Part shown: positions 34,524 through 43,882 of the stretch, piece after piece
Numbering within the stretch: the first letter of the stretch is position 1
How the letters are laid out: the number at the start of each line of letters is the position of its first letter
NCBI GenBank assembly: GCA_041940525.1
Contig: JBGTSB010000009.1
Span: 1-64,000, forward strand
Reading direction: 5' to 3'
Length of the DNA: 64,000 bases
DNA from: JAKAXS01 sp041940525
Lineage (GTDB): Bacteria > Pseudomonadota > Alphaproteobacteria > Rhizobiales > Hyphomicrobiaceae
Translations under genes and position numbers: made by a program
Notes under the pieces: generated by a model
What the model was told of the DNA's origin: nothing
Databases searched by the model: none
What the model saw: only the letters and a program-made list of their open reading frames with translations

Positions 34524-35702
34524 GTGAAAACGGCTGCGCTTTTGGTTGCTGGTGGAACAGGGCAAAGGGCCTCCGGCAGTGGGCTGGTGCCCAAACAATA
34601 CGCTTCGCTCGGCGGGCGTCCGGTCATCGCCTGGAGCTTGTCCACATTCCTGGAGCATCAGGCAATCGACCGGGTGCAGAGTGTTATTCATTCCGACCAC
34701 GGGGAGCTTTATCGCGAGGCTGTCGGATTCTTGGGTTCGCACCAGCTCCCCGATCCGGTCATGGGTGGGACGACCCGGCAAGCTTCGGTTCTTGCCGGTC
34801 TTGAGGCATTAGAGGGCAGTGGCGTATCCCACGTGCTGATCCACGATGCGGCCCGGCCGTTTGTCAGGACACAAACGATCGACGATGTGCTGCAAGCGTT
34901 ACGGAGCTTCGATGGTGCTCTTGTGGCTGTTCGCGTTGCTGACACGCTGAAAAGGGGCAACAGTGATGGAACAGTTTCAGAGACGCTTGACCGTGATGGG
35001 TTGTGGCGGGCGCAGACGCCGCAAGGGTTCAAGCTCGATGTTTTGTTGTCTGCTCACCGCAAGGCGGCCAACCAAGGTCTAACGTTCACGGACGATGCGT
35101 CCTTGTTTGAATGGGCCGGCATTCCGGTCGCTTTGGTCTCCGGTCATCCGTCCAATATCAAGATCACCACGGCTGAGGATTTGGCGATGGCTCAACGCGA
35201 ACAAGAGCAGATGGAGCCTCGAACTGGTACGGGTTTCGACGTGCATCGCTTCAAGGACGGCGATCATGTCTGGCTCTGTGGGGTCAAGGTCCCACATGAT
35301 AGGAGTTTGGATGGCCACTCGGATGCCGATGTGGGCCTTCACGCGCTCACTGACGCGATCTTTGGAGCATTAGGTGATGGTGATATCGGTTCGCATTTTC
35401 CGCCCAGCAATCCGCAGTGGAAGGGCGCCGCGTCCCATCTGTTTCTGGAAAAGGCGCGGGACTGCGTTGCTAAGCAGGGGGGCCGCTTCGCGAATGTTGA
35501 CGTTACCCTCATCTGCGAGGCGCCAAAGATTGGTCCGCACCGCGAAGCCATGCAGCGCGCCATCGCGGGCATACTGCAGCTGTCTCCAAACCGGGTTGGT
35601 GTGAAGGCCACGACGAGCGAGCAGCTGGGGTTTACCGGTCGTGGCGAAGGGATTGCAGCGATGGCTAGTGCCACGATTCTTGTTCCTGCGTTTACGGATT
35701 AA
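34524..35702 (+). CDS. ispDF: Bifunctional IspD/IspF (MEP isoprenoid pathway)
   Basis: A 392-residue fusion of two enzymes. Residues about 1-225 are IspD (2-C-methyl-D-erythritol 4-phosphate cytidylyltransferase; LLVAGGTGQRASG, the NTP-binding start, and the RPFV region near 110). Residues about 232-392 are IspF (2,4-cyclodiphosphate synthase; GTGFDVHRF with the zinc ligands Asp and His, and DGHSDADVGLHAL). The fusion skips the intermediate IspE gene and is characteristic of alphaproteobacteria. The start is GTG at 34524. It is divergent from dusB across 165 bases. Confidence 0.95.
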   Translation: MKTAALLVAGGTGQRASGSGLVPKQYASLGGRPVIAWSLSTFLEHQAIDRVQSVIHSDHGELYREAVGFLGSHQLPDPVMGGTTRQASVLAGLEALEGSGVSHVLIHDAARPFVRTQTIDDVLQALRSFDGALVAVRVADTLKRGNSDGTVSETLDRDGLWRAQTPQGFKLDVLLSAHRKAANQGLTFTDDASLFEWAGIPVALVSGHPSNIKITTAEDLAMAQREQEQMEPRTGTGFDVHRFKDGDHVWLCGVKVPHDRSLDGHSDADVGLHALTDAIFGALGDGDIGSHFPPSNPQWKGAASHLFLEKARDCVAKQGGRFANVDVTLICEAPKIGPHREAMQRAIAGILQLSPNRVGVKATTSEQLGFTGRGEGIAAMASATILVPAFTD

Positions 35703-35782
35703 ACTGTGCGGGGCGTTGACCGGTCTGGCAGAATCGCGGCATCAAGTGGTTGTATGAACAAAAAGCTAAGAGGCAGGCGGAC

Positions 35783-36277
35783 ATGAATATGATGACGACC
35801 CAGACGCTTGAACACTCTTCGGCTGAATCTCATAACATCACGGATATCGCAGCCAGTGCCGCGGCGGCCTGTCTGGCCACGCGCGTGCGCCAGCTGTCCC
35901 GCATCGTTACGCGAGTCTATGACGACGCGATGCGCCCGCTGGGCATCACGGCTAGCCAGTACACGCTACTGGCTCAGCTGGCCTCGCGCGATGGGATTAC
36001 AGCCGTTGAAATTGGTCACGAACTCGACATCGAAAAGTCAACGCTTTCCAGGAACCTGAAACGGCTTTTGGCGCTGGGCCACATTATCATGGATCCGCCA
36101 GCTGGCCGGCGCGGCCGCGGGCTGCATTTGACGCCGAAGGGCCAGGCCGTATTGAAGGAAGCGTTCCCGGTTTGGCAGGGCGCTCAGTCACGTGCGGTGT
36201 CCGCGCTGGGCGAGAACAGCCGGGTTGTCCTTGATGACTTGCTGGGTAACGCCGAAAAGCTTGGCGCCTCGTCCTAA
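35783..36277 (+). CDS. MarR-family transcriptional regulator
   Basis: A 164-residue winged-helix regulator. After a short Thr/Ser/Ala-rich N-terminus, LATRVRQLSRIVTRVYDDAM forms the dimerisation helix (shortened here), GITASQYTLLAQLA and GITAVEIGHELDIEKSTLSRNLKRL are helices with the recognition helix, and DPPAGRRGRGLHLTPKGQAVL is the wing. MarR proteins are usually ligand-responsive repressors of adjacent genes; nothing divergent is next to it, so its target is unclear. The ATG at 35783 is preferred over a TTG at 35750 because AGGCGG lies a few bases upstream. A hairpin follows the stop. Confidence 0.88.
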   Translation: MNMMTTQTLEHSSAESHNITDIAASAAAACLATRVRQLSRIVTRVYDDAMRPLGITASQYTLLAQLASRDGITAVEIGHELDIEKSTLSRNLKRLLALGHIIMDPPAGRRGRGLHLTPKGQAVLKEAFPVWQGAQSRAVSALGENSRVVLDDLLGNAEKLGASS

Positions 36278-36314
36278 GGGAGGGTCTTGCAGCAATCCTG
36301 ATTGCTTTTAAGTT

Positions 36315-36347
36315 GGCGAAGGGCGCGATCTCTTCGCCATCTTTATT
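36315..36347 (+). terminator. Weak terminator after marR
   Basis: GGCGAAG and CTTCGCC form a 7-bp stem with a 10-base loop, followed by ATCTTTATTT. The stem is short but the T-rich tail supports a modest terminator between marR and the CinA-C gene. Confidence 0.5.
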
Positions 36348-36359
36348 TGTTGTGCTGTC

Positions 36360-36884
36360 ATGACAATTTTTTCCAGCGATCTTTATCAGCAAGCTTCAGA
36401 CGTTATTCGCTCACTTGGTGAGCGGCATCTCAAGCTTGCGACAGCGGAAAGCTGCACGGGTGGTCTGTTAGCAGGCCTTCTGACCGAGGTGCCAGGGTCA
36501 TCTGCCGTTTTTGAACGGGGTTTCGTTTCCTATTCGAATGTTTCGAAGACTGAGCTGCTTGGTGTTGATGGCGTCTTGATCATGGCGCACGGCGCTGTCA
36601 GTAGGCAGGTTGCCATCGCCATGGCGGAAGGTGCGATCGCGCGGTCGGAAGCGGATCTGTCCGTCTCGATCACGGGTGTCGCTGGGCCAGATGGCGGAAC
36701 CGCTTCGAAGCCCGTCGGTCTTGTCCACTTCGCCGCGCAGCGGCGCGGCGGTGCGACCCACCATAAGGAATGTCACTTTGGGGAGCTCACCCGTATTGAG
36801 ATACGGCTTGCTGCTCTGGCGGAAGCCCTGGCACTTGTTCTGATCGCGGCGGATGAGAGCGAAGAAGGTGCCGGGCTTATTTGA
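36360..36884 (+). CDS. pncC: CinA C-terminal domain protein (nicotinamide-nucleotide amidohydrolase)
   Basis: A 174-residue stand-alone CinA-C domain. The family motif TAESCTGGLLAGLLTEVPGSS, cited as residues about 26-46, includes the catalytic Ser region; FVSYSNVSK, AVSRQVAIAMAEGA and VSITGVAGPDGGT follow. Known members deamidate NMN to nicotinate mononucleotide in NAD recycling. The N-terminal CinA/MoaB-like domain is absent, as in E. coli YgaD-type proteins. It is convergent with the DUF502 gene. Confidence 0.92.
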   Translation: MTIFSSDLYQQASDVIRSLGERHLKLATAESCTGGLLAGLLTEVPGSSAVFERGFVSYSNVSKTELLGVDGVLIMAHGAVSRQVAIAMAEGAIARSEADLSVSITGVAGPDGGTASKPVGLVHFAAQRRGGATHHKECHFGELTRIEIRLAALAEALALVLIAADESEEGAGLI

Positions 36885-36905
36885 CCGCCCGGTTTGGGTG
36901 GCAGC

Positions 36906-37718
36906 TCATGCCTTCGGGGGCTGGGTTTTCAAGGCGTCCTTTTTTGCACGCTCGGCGAGTTCGCGAAGACGAGCCTGGTAATCCGGCGTGACCATGCCGC
37001 CTGAGATTACGATCTTGGCCGCGTCTTCAGCGCTCATTTTCAACAAGATGACATTCCGGCGCGGCACGAAACAGATGAAGCCAGTTGGCGGCACGATTCC
37101 GGTTGGCATGAAGACGCTGACGAGATCTGTTTCCCCGCCAGGAGCCACTGCGCCGATTTCGCCGCCGCCTTCTCCGGTCACAAAAACGAGTGACCAGATG
37201 CCTGGGCTGGGGAATTCGATCAGACCGACCTTCTGTACGTTTGGCGCCTGATCCGTAACGCTGACAACGGACTCGAAGATCTGCTTCAGGGCGCGATAGA
37301 CGTTACGAACGATCGGCATGTTGTCGAGTGCCATTTCGCCGAACGAAATGAGTGAGCGGCCCAACAAGTTCGCTGCTAACGCGCCAATGAATGTCAGTCC
37401 TATGATACCGAACAACACGCCGATGCCTGGTACGGCAAAGGGCAAGTACGTTTCGGGAAGATATGCAGCAGGGACGAGTGGCTTCACCCACGCATCGACG
37501 TAGTTGATGAACCACCAAATGATGTAGACCGTAATCGTGACCGGCCCGACGATGATCAAGCCCGTGAGGAAATAGTTGCGAAGCCGCGCTCCCAAGCGCA
37601 TGCCGTGCTGCGTGTCTTCGCGCGCGAGCCGTTTGAGCCCCTCGCTCAGCGCTGAGTTGGCCGGGTCGTCGGTGCGCTTCTTCGAGCGTTCAGGCTTTGG
37701 CGATTGCACGTCGTTCAT
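36906..37718 (-). CDS. DUF502 family membrane protein
   Basis: A 270-residue protein with two or three transmembrane helices, near residues 48-72 (FLTGLIIVGPVTITVYIIWW) and 100-125 (VPGIGVLFGIIGLTFIGALAA), and a conserved C-terminal domain with VGLIEFPSPGIWSLVFVTGE and FVPRRNVILLKMSAEDAAK typical of DUF502. The function is not established. Start codons at 37718, 37727 and 37754 are possible; I use 37718 (MNDVQSP). It is convergent with pncC and is followed on the same strand by nothing closely linked. Confidence 0.85.
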   Translation of the reverse strand: MNDVQSPKPERSKKRTDDPANSALSEGLKRLAREDTQHGMRLGARLRNYFLTGLIIVGPVTITVYIIWWFINYVDAWVKPLVPAAYLPETYLPFAVPGIGVLFGIIGLTFIGALAANLLGRSLISFGEMALDNMPIVRNVYRALKQIFESVVSVTDQAPNVQKVGLIEFPSPGIWSLVFVTGEGGGEIGAVAPGGETDLVSVFMPTGIVPPTGFICFVPRRNVILLKMSAEDAAKIVISGGMVTPDYQARLRELAERAKKDALKTQPPKA

Positions 37719-37796
37719 GGGTCGCATGGTGCTCGCAGCGGCACGAGGCGTCAACTCTCGGGGCGTGGGCTGACGTGTTTCTACTCGACCGGCACG

Positions 37797-39236
37797 CTAT
37801 TGGGTAACAACCTGGCAATCGAACCCTTGCGGCTTTAGCGTCGAGCACAGCTTCCTTGGCTCGGCGGCATTCGCGTAAGGCCCCAGCCGCACGCGATAAA
37901 ATGTGCCCATGTTACCGATGACGGTTTCGTCGATCTCAGCTTTCGCGTCACCGAGCTGCCCGGAGTAGAAGGCCATCACAGTTTGAGCGAGGCTGTCGGC
38001 TTCGGCGCGTGAGCGCACGGATGCAACCTGCAAACGGTATCTGCCGCTTGCGGAGCGGGCGACCGGCTTGCTGCTCGTAGATGCTGTCGCGCTTGGTGCT
38101 GCAGGTGCTGCTGGTGCGACAGGTGCCGGTTGAGGAGTTGCTGGTGGCGGAGCGGCTGCGACCTTGTAGCCCGGTGCGCGCTGTGGCTCCGAAGCGGAGA
38201 CTTGCGCCGAAGGACCGCTCGGCAGCGTCGATCCGGTTGTCGTTGTTGGCTGTGGGGGCTGCGCCTGTGGTTCACTGCCGTTGTTCCCGCCAAACATGTT
38301 GGAGAAGAACCCTGAAATCGAGCTGCCCGCGTTGGCGATTGGAGACAGCACGTCTGTCGTCGTTTGCTGCTGAGGCGCAGACGCAGGTTCCGCCGATGTG
38401 ACAAATCCGGTGCTGATCGTTTCGGGCGAAGAGGCGGGCGCAGGCGACAGCGTCGCCACTGGCGCGCTGTTGCCAGATTGAGGCGCCGGTGCGCGAGCGG
38501 TTTGGACACTTGTACCGGTATCGAGAGGGAGCGGTGGAGGTGGTGTGCTCTCGGGATCGGCCTGCCATACTGGGCGCGCGGCTCGGGCAGTTGCGGTGGC
38601 TGGTGGCGGTGGTGTGTTTGACGGCGTCACGGCAGCCGCCAATGAGGTCGGTGTTGTAGGCTCTGGCCGGGTTGCGTTCGGTGCGGCTTGCCACACTGGA
38701 GGTGTGGAAGGCGAAGGCGCTTGTGTGGCGGCCGGTTGTGGTGGTGGCGCAGGAGCTGGTTGAGCTGCTGCCGCTTGCCGGTTGGAAGATGGTGATGGTG
38801 CTGCCACTGCATTTGCGATCGGTGGGGCTTCATTGCCCAGACCAGCGGCGCGATACACGTCATTGCGCGCCTGCATCGCGGCTGCTTGATCGCTTGGGGA
38901 TAGTCCACCCTTTACCCAGACGGCGACCGTCAAGTCGGACAAAGCCTGTGCGGGCTTGTTCTGCTTTTTCTGGGAAAGCCCGCGATAGTAATACGCTGTG
39001 GCCATCTTTTGCGGGGATAGCCCGCCGTTTTTCAAAGCCTTGGTCAGGCTATCGATGGCGGTCTTATACTTGCCAGCGGAGTAGGCTTTTTTTCCGGTAT
39101 CGAACGCCTTGATCGCGACGTTCGGGTCTTTCTTCTTTGCGGCGGATGGGACGGATTGCGCCTGCACGCCGGCAGCTGGAAAGGCCAGCATGCCCGCCAA
39201 CAGGCTCAAAGCCAGTGTCCGCAGTCCAATCCGCAT
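37797..39236 (-). CDS. Exported TPR and SPOR-domain protein
   Basis: A 479-residue secreted protein. A signal peptide (MRIGLRTLALSLLAGMLAF, cut after VQAQ) is followed by a tetratricopeptide block (about 38-125: AIKAFDTGKKAYSAGKYKTA and AYYYRGLSQKKQ), a long Pro/Ala/Gln low-complexity linker (about 140-395), and a C-terminal SPOR domain (about 400-479) ending VRLGPYANAAEPRKLCSTLK. SPOR domains bind denuded peptidoglycan at the septum, so a role in cell-wall remodelling or division is likely. It carries a Cys pair near the end that recurs in the protein at 42887. It is upstream of nothing on its strand except DUF502. Confidence 0.85.
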   Translation of the reverse strand: MRIGLRTLALSLLAGMLAFPAAGVQAQSVPSAAKKKDPNVAIKAFDTGKKAYSAGKYKTAIDSLTKALKNGGLSPQKMATAYYYRGLSQKKQNKPAQALSDLTVAVWVKGGLSPSDQAAAMQARNDVYRAAGLGNEAPPIANAVAAPSPSSNRQAAAAQPAPAPPPQPAATQAPSPSTPPVWQAAPNATRPEPTTPTSLAAAVTPSNTPPPPATATARAARPVWQADPESTPPPPLPLDTGTSVQTARAPAPQSGNSAPVATLSPAPASSPETISTGFVTSAEPASAPQQQTTTDVLSPIANAGSSISGFFSNMFGGNNGSEPQAQPPQPTTTTGSTLPSGPSAQVSASEPQRAPGYKVAAAPPPATPQPAPVAPAAPAAPSATASTSSKPVARSASGRYRLQVASVRSRAEADSLAQTVMAFYSGQLGDAKAEIDETVIGNMGTFYRVRLGPYANAAEPRKLCSTLKPQGFDCQVVTQ

Positions 39237-39370
39237 TCGAAGTTCAGTCCCTGTCTAAGCCCGTAGCCGATAAGCGAGTCGCTATTTTCGCAATGAACGC
39301 TACGTCAAACCAGCCAGAAGAGGCAATTCCAGGGCAAGCTAATCCCAATAATAACGGGGTTTTTCCAGTG

Positions 39371-41191
39371 TTACTCCACAGTCACGGATTTCGCCAGATT
39401 GCGGGGCTGGTCTACGTCAGTGCCCATAACCACGGCGGTATGGTAGGCGATAAGTTGTGCAGGCACTGCATAAATTAGCGGATTCACGAAGGGATGCGCC
39501 GTGGGTATTTTGATGTGGTCCTTTAGTTTGCACCCCGCCTTTTCAGGATCCGCGTTCGTAATCAGAATTATCTGGCCGCCGCGGGCCGCGACTTCCTGAA
39601 GGTTCGAGATTGATTTGTCGAAAAGATCATCTTCCGGCGCCATGACGATCACCGGGACATTTTCGTCGATCAGTGCGATTGGGCCATGTTTGAGCTCACC
39701 GGCTGCGTAGCCTTCGGCGTGGATGTAGGAGATCTCCTTGAGCTTGAGCGCACCCTCCATCGCCAGCGGATAGTTTACGCCGCGGCCGAGGTAGAGCACG
39801 TCCCGGGCTTTGGACAGGCTGTGTGCCAATTCCTCGAATTGGCTCTCATCTTGAAGCATGGTGGAGATGTGCCGGGGGACGCCGGTCAACGCGGTGACGA
39901 GTTCGCGTTCTTTTGCGGCATCAATCGTTCCGCGGGCACGGCCGAGGGCGATGCTTAGACACGCCAAGGCCGCCAGCTGGCAGGTGAAGGCTTTGGTCGA
40001 AGCTACGCCGATTTCCGGGCCGGCTAGTGTTGGGAGCACTGAGTGCGACTCGCGTGCGATCGTGGATGTGCGCACATTCACGATCGAGGCAATGTGCTGG
40101 CCGCCCTCCTCGCAATAGCGCAGCGTGGCCAGCGTATCGGCTGTCTCGCCGGATTGCGAAATGAACAGCGCCAGCCCGCCTTTGACGAGCGGGGCTTCGC
40201 GGTAGCGGAATTCCGATGCGATGTCGATTTCGACGGGTACACGGGCGAAGCGCTCAATCCAATATTTGGCAACCAAGCCGGCATAGAACGCCGTTCCGCA
40301 AGCGGAGATCGTTACGCGCTCAACGCCGCTGAGATCGATGTTGAGATCGGGGATGTTCACCTTGGCCGCGCCCATGTCGATGTAATGGGCCAGCGTATGA
40401 CTGATCATGTCCGGCTGTTCGTGGATCTCCTTGGCCATGAAGTGCCGGTGGTTGCCCTTGTCAACGAGCAGCGCACTTGCGGCGGATTTGATCGCTGGCC
40501 TGTCGACGGGTTTTCCGTTGCGGTCGAACACTTCCATGCTCGTGCGGCGCAGGATCGCCCAGTCGCCTTCTTCGAGGTAGGTGATCGTGTTCGTGAAGGG
40601 CGCTAGGGCGATGGCGTCCGAGCCCATGTACATTTCATCGGTGCCGTGCCCAATCGCCAAAGGGCTGCCCTGACGGGCCGCGATCATCAAGTCGTCGTGG
40701 CCGGCGAAGATGATGCCCAACGCGAACGCGCCTTTCAGATGGCCCAAGGCGGCTTTGACGGCTTCGACGGGGCCTAACCCGCCATCCATTTCTCGCGTGA
40801 TCAAGTGGACGACGGCTTCTGTGTCGGTGTCGGTTTCGAAGACGTAGCCGGCGTTTGTCAACTCGGCTTTCAGTTCGCGATAGTTCTCTATGATGCCGTT
40901 GTGCACGACAGAGACGCGCTTGGACATGTGGGGGTGGGCGTTGCGCTCGGTCGGTTTGCCGTGGGTTGCCCAGCGCGTGTGCCCTATGCCGGCCAAACCT
41001 GCCAAGGGCTGGTCATGCAGCCTTTGTTCGAGATTGCGGAGCTTGCCTTCCGCGCGGCGGCGGTCGAGATGGCCGTTCTCCACGGTGGCGACCCCGGCGG
41101 AATCGTAGCCGCGATATTCAAGGCGCCGAAGCGCATCGACCAGGTCCAAAGCAACCGGTTTTGCGCCCAGAATGCCAACGATGCCGCACAT
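39371..41191 (-). CDS. glmS: Glutamine--fructose-6-phosphate aminotransferase (isomerizing)
   Basis: A 606-residue enzyme that makes glucosamine-6-phosphate for peptidoglycan and LPS. The ATG at 41191 puts the catalytic Cys at position 2 (MCGIVGILG), which must be exposed after Met removal; the upstream frame to 41239 is spurious. The glutaminase domain (1-240) has HTRWATHGKPT and HNGIIENY; two SIS isomerase domains (about 285-420 and 455-590) have SQSGETADTLATLR and the C-terminal LAKSVTVE. glmU is immediately upstream (105 bases), so the two amino-sugar genes are likely one operon. No glmS ribozyme is expected or seen. Confidence 0.97.
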   Translation of the reverse strand: MCGIVGILGAKPVALDLVDALRRLEYRGYDSAGVATVENGHLDRRRAEGKLRNLEQRLHDQPLAGLAGIGHTRWATHGKPTERNAHPHMSKRVSVVHNGIIENYRELKAELTNAGYVFETDTDTEAVVHLITREMDGGLGPVEAVKAALGHLKGAFALGIIFAGHDDLMIAARQGSPLAIGHGTDEMYMGSDAIALAPFTNTITYLEEGDWAILRRTSMEVFDRNGKPVDRPAIKSAASALLVDKGNHRHFMAKEIHEQPDMISHTLAHYIDMGAAKVNIPDLNIDLSGVERVTISACGTAFYAGLVAKYWIERFARVPVEIDIASEFRYREAPLVKGGLALFISQSGETADTLATLRYCEEGGQHIASIVNVRTSTIARESHSVLPTLAGPEIGVASTKAFTCQLAALACLSIALGRARGTIDAAKERELVTALTGVPRHISTMLQDESQFEELAHSLSKARDVLYLGRGVNYPLAMEGALKLKEISYIHAEGYAAGELKHGPIALIDENVPVIVMAPEDDLFDKSISNLQEVAARGGQIILITNADPEKAGCKLKDHIKIPTAHPFVNPLIYAVPAQLIAYHTAVVMGTDVDQPRNLAKSVTVE

Positions 41192-41295
41192 ATAGACTTT
41201 TCCCCATCTCAAGCCGGACCGCCGGACATTAGGCCACAAACGGTATGGCGTTCAATTCACGCAATATTTCTGGGTGTTGACAGATATCGTCCGAA

Positions 41296-42648
41296 CTAAG
41301 CCTTGGCCTTGCGACGCTGCATCATTATTCGGAATTTCGCGCCCCAGCCCTCGCGACTGTCCTGTTCGGATCGTTCCAAGGCAAGCGCATCAGCTGCTAC
41401 ATCCTTGGTGATAACGCTGCCTGAACCGACATAGGCGCCATCGCCGATTTTGACGGGGGCGACCAGTGATGAATTCGAGCCGACGAAGGCGCCCGCGCCG
41501 ATGATCGTCTTGTGTTTGAAGAAGCCGTCGTAGTTGCAGAAGATGGTGCCGGCGCCAATGTTGGCGCCTGGGCCGACCTGCCCGTCGCCGAGGTAGGCCA
41601 GGTGGTTAGCCTTGGCGCCTTTGCCGACCTGCGTGTTCTTGACTTCAACGAAGTTGCCGATGTGGGTGGCCTCGCCCAGAACGGCGCCGGGGCGGAGGCG
41701 CGCGAACGGGCCGATACGCGCATTCTTGCCTACAGTCGCACCTTCGAGGACAGAGTTCGCTTTAATCTGGACGCCCTCTTCTACAGTGACACCTGGCCCG
41801 AACACCACATTCGGCTCCACCAAGACGTCGCGGCCCAGCACGGTGTCGAAACTGAACCAAACGGTATCGGGCGCAATCAAGGTGACGCCGTTCGTCATGG
41901 CGGCAGCGCGGGCGCGGCGCTGGAAGATGGCTTCGGCGGCGGCCAGCTGATCGCGGGCATTCACGCCGAGGACCTCATCCTCGCTGCAGGACACGACGAC
42001 GGCGCGCTGTCCATCAGCGCGTGCGAGCGCGACCATGTCGGTGAGGTAGTATTCGCCTTTGGCATTGTCACACCCGATGCGGCCCAGCCGATCAAGCAGG
42101 CCATCCCCGCCGAAGGCCATGACCCCTGAGTTGCATAAACGAACCCGGCGTTCTTCGTCCGTGGCATCTTTTTCTTCGCAGATCGCGGCGAGTTCACCGG
42201 CGTTATCGGTAAGCAACCGGCCATAGCCGGTTGGGTCAGCAGCGTCGAAACCGAGCACGGCCACTCCAGCCCCATCCTCCAAGGCTGTCCGCAAGCGGCC
42301 GATGGTTTCGGCCTCGATCAAGGGTGTGTCCGCGTAGAGGACGATCACATCGCCGTCGTGTTGGCTGATTGCTTCGCGCGCGGCCAAAACGGCATCCGCG
42401 GTGCCTTGCTGTTTTTCTTGCACGAAGACTTGAGCCGATGGGACGATTGAGGTCGCGGCATCTCGTACGTTGTCCATGCCGGGGCCGATCACGACGGCCA
42501 ACGCGCTCGTCTCGCTCGCGTCCGCCAACGCCAGCACGTGACCAAGCATCGAACGTCCAGCTACTGGATGGAGCACTTTCGGCAATGCCGACTTCATGCG
42601 CGTGCCCTTACCTGCGGCCAACACGATCGTGAGCAATTTCCGCGTCAT
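41296..42648 (-). CDS. glmU: Bifunctional UDP-GlcNAc pyrophosphorylase / GlcN-1-P N-acetyltransferase
   Basis: A 450-residue enzyme that completes UDP-GlcNAc synthesis. The N-terminal uridylyltransferase domain (1-230) has LAAGKGTRMKSALPKVLHP; the C-terminal domain (about 255-435) is a left-handed beta-helix of hexapeptide repeats (GPFARLRPGAVLGEATHIG, ANIGAGTIFCNYDGFFKH) with the acetyl-CoA site. The length is normal. It precedes glmS on the same strand. Divergent from the SPOR-like gene at 42887 across 238 bases. Confidence 0.97.
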   Translation of the reverse strand: MTRKLLTIVLAAGKGTRMKSALPKVLHPVAGRSMLGHVLALADASETSALAVVIGPGMDNVRDAATSIVPSAQVFVQEKQQGTADAVLAAREAISQHDGDVIVLYADTPLIEAETIGRLRTALEDGAGVAVLGFDAADPTGYGRLLTDNAGELAAICEEKDATDEERRVRLCNSGVMAFGGDGLLDRLGRIGCDNAKGEYYLTDMVALARADGQRAVVVSCSEDEVLGVNARDQLAAAEAIFQRRARAAAMTNGVTLIAPDTVWFSFDTVLGRDVLVEPNVVFGPGVTVEEGVQIKANSVLEGATVGKNARIGPFARLRPGAVLGEATHIGNFVEVKNTQVGKGAKANHLAYLGDGQVGPGANIGAGTIFCNYDGFFKHKTIIGAGAFVGSNSSLVAPVKIGDGAYVGSGSVITKDVAADALALERSEQDSREGWGAKFRIMMQRRKAKA

Positions 42649-42886
42649 GGATTTCCTCTTTGGCGGACATGAAAGTTCAAAGCGTAAAGCAAACCGGGCG
42701 CGGACGAATTATGACAATCCACAACAGAAAGCTTGCCACAAAGGTGCTTTGATTGACCCCCCTAAGCGACTCTGCCACCGTCCGCAGGCAGTCAATACGT
42801 CGCATTTTGCCTGTTGGGAACAAGAACTTCGCGTTTGTTCTGCGGGCTGACATATTAAGTCTTTGAGAAAGAACGGACGGTAGGAC

Positions 42887-43777
42887 ATGGCGCAGCGCCC
42901 TCCCGAACTTCCGGGTGAATTCAACGAGCAGCAGGCTGGTCAGAGACCGGCACGCTCGGGCAACCGGTATCTGGCAGCTTGGGCAACGATGGCCTTTTTT
43001 TCCGCGGCTTATCTCGCGGCCGTCGCCATTCGCCCCGCGTTTTTGGACGGTTATCTGCCTGCCGCAACGGCGGCATCGGTGGACGAAACATCGCAAATGG
43101 CTGCTGATATCGTCAATATACGAGACAGCATCAGCCAACTTCAAACTGATGTCGCGCAGACCCAGACGGATGTCGCCGAACAGGCCGAGAAGTCGCGCAG
43201 CTTTAATGAGCGCTTGCTGACGTTAGAAAATCATCCAAGCAATGCGCGCGACACGGACGCAGTTGCGCCAGCGCCCGCAGCCGCGTCGGATTTCCCGACA
43301 GGCGTGCAGCCGCCTCCAGGTAAACAGGCTGCGGCATCGTCATCGGACAACAAGCCCAAGGTGCTCAATTCAATAGAGACTGGCAGCGTTGAACCGGCCG
43401 CAAAGCCGAAGGCGCCAAAACCGGTGAAGAAGGCTGCTGCGCCTCCTCCGCCCAAGCCTAAGCCGAAGCAGATCGCCAGGGCCGAACCCATCAGTGAATT
43501 CAGCGTGAAGGTCGACAAGCCTGTTGCGGTGCGGTTGGCTACCGGAGCCACGGTCGACAATTTGCGGCTGAGTTGGGAGATTCTGTCAGCGCGTCATCGT
43601 CAGGAATTGGGCCCGCTGCAGCCGCGCTATTACAACAAGGCAGACGGCAATGGCATCAAGTACGAGCTCGTGGCCGGACCGTTCCGCAGCACTGAAGATG
43701 CCAAGCGCGTCTGTGCGTCGCTGAAAGCTCAAGCGATCGATTGTCAGCTCAGTTCATTTGGTGGCAATGCCCTCTAA
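42887..43777 (+). CDS. Membrane-anchored SPOR-like protein
   Basis: A 296-residue protein. One transmembrane helix (about 27-48, YLAAWATMAFFSAAYLAAVA) anchors it with a short cytoplasmic tail; a heptad-rich coiled coil follows (about 70-110, DIVNIRDSISQLQTDVAQTQ), then an Ala/Pro/Lys linker (about 125-205) and a C-terminal domain (about 215-296) ending YELVAGPFRSTEDAKRVCAS, which resembles a SPOR domain. The Cys pair in VCASLKAQAIDCQL parallels the 37797 protein. An envelope or division role is inferred, not shown. It is divergent from glmU and followed by a strong terminator. Confidence 0.8.
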   Translation: MAQRPPELPGEFNEQQAGQRPARSGNRYLAAWATMAFFSAAYLAAVAIRPAFLDGYLPAATAASVDETSQMAADIVNIRDSISQLQTDVAQTQTDVAEQAEKSRSFNERLLTLENHPSNARDTDAVAPAPAAASDFPTGVQPPPGKQAAASSSDNKPKVLNSIETGSVEPAAKPKAPKPVKKAAAPPPPKPKPKQIARAEPISEFSVKVDKPVAVRLATGATVDNLRLSWEILSARHRQELGPLQPRYYNKADGNGIKYELVAGPFRSTEDAKRVCASLKAQAIDCQLSSFGGNAL

Positions 43778-43807
43778 TCATTCCCACGCCACCATTTGAA
43801 GCAAGGA

Positions 43808-43843
43808 AGAAGGCTGCATCCCTAAGGACGCAGCCTTCTTTTT
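43808..43843 (+). terminator. Rho-independent terminator after SPOR-like gene
   Basis: AGAAGGCTGC and GCAGCCTTCT form a 10-bp stem with a 12-base loop followed by TTTT, 31 bases past the stop at 43777. It lies between convergent genes and may serve both strands. Confidence 0.88.
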
Positions 43844-43882
43844 ATCGTTATGCAGGGACCAACCGCCGCTGTGTGGCCCTCG

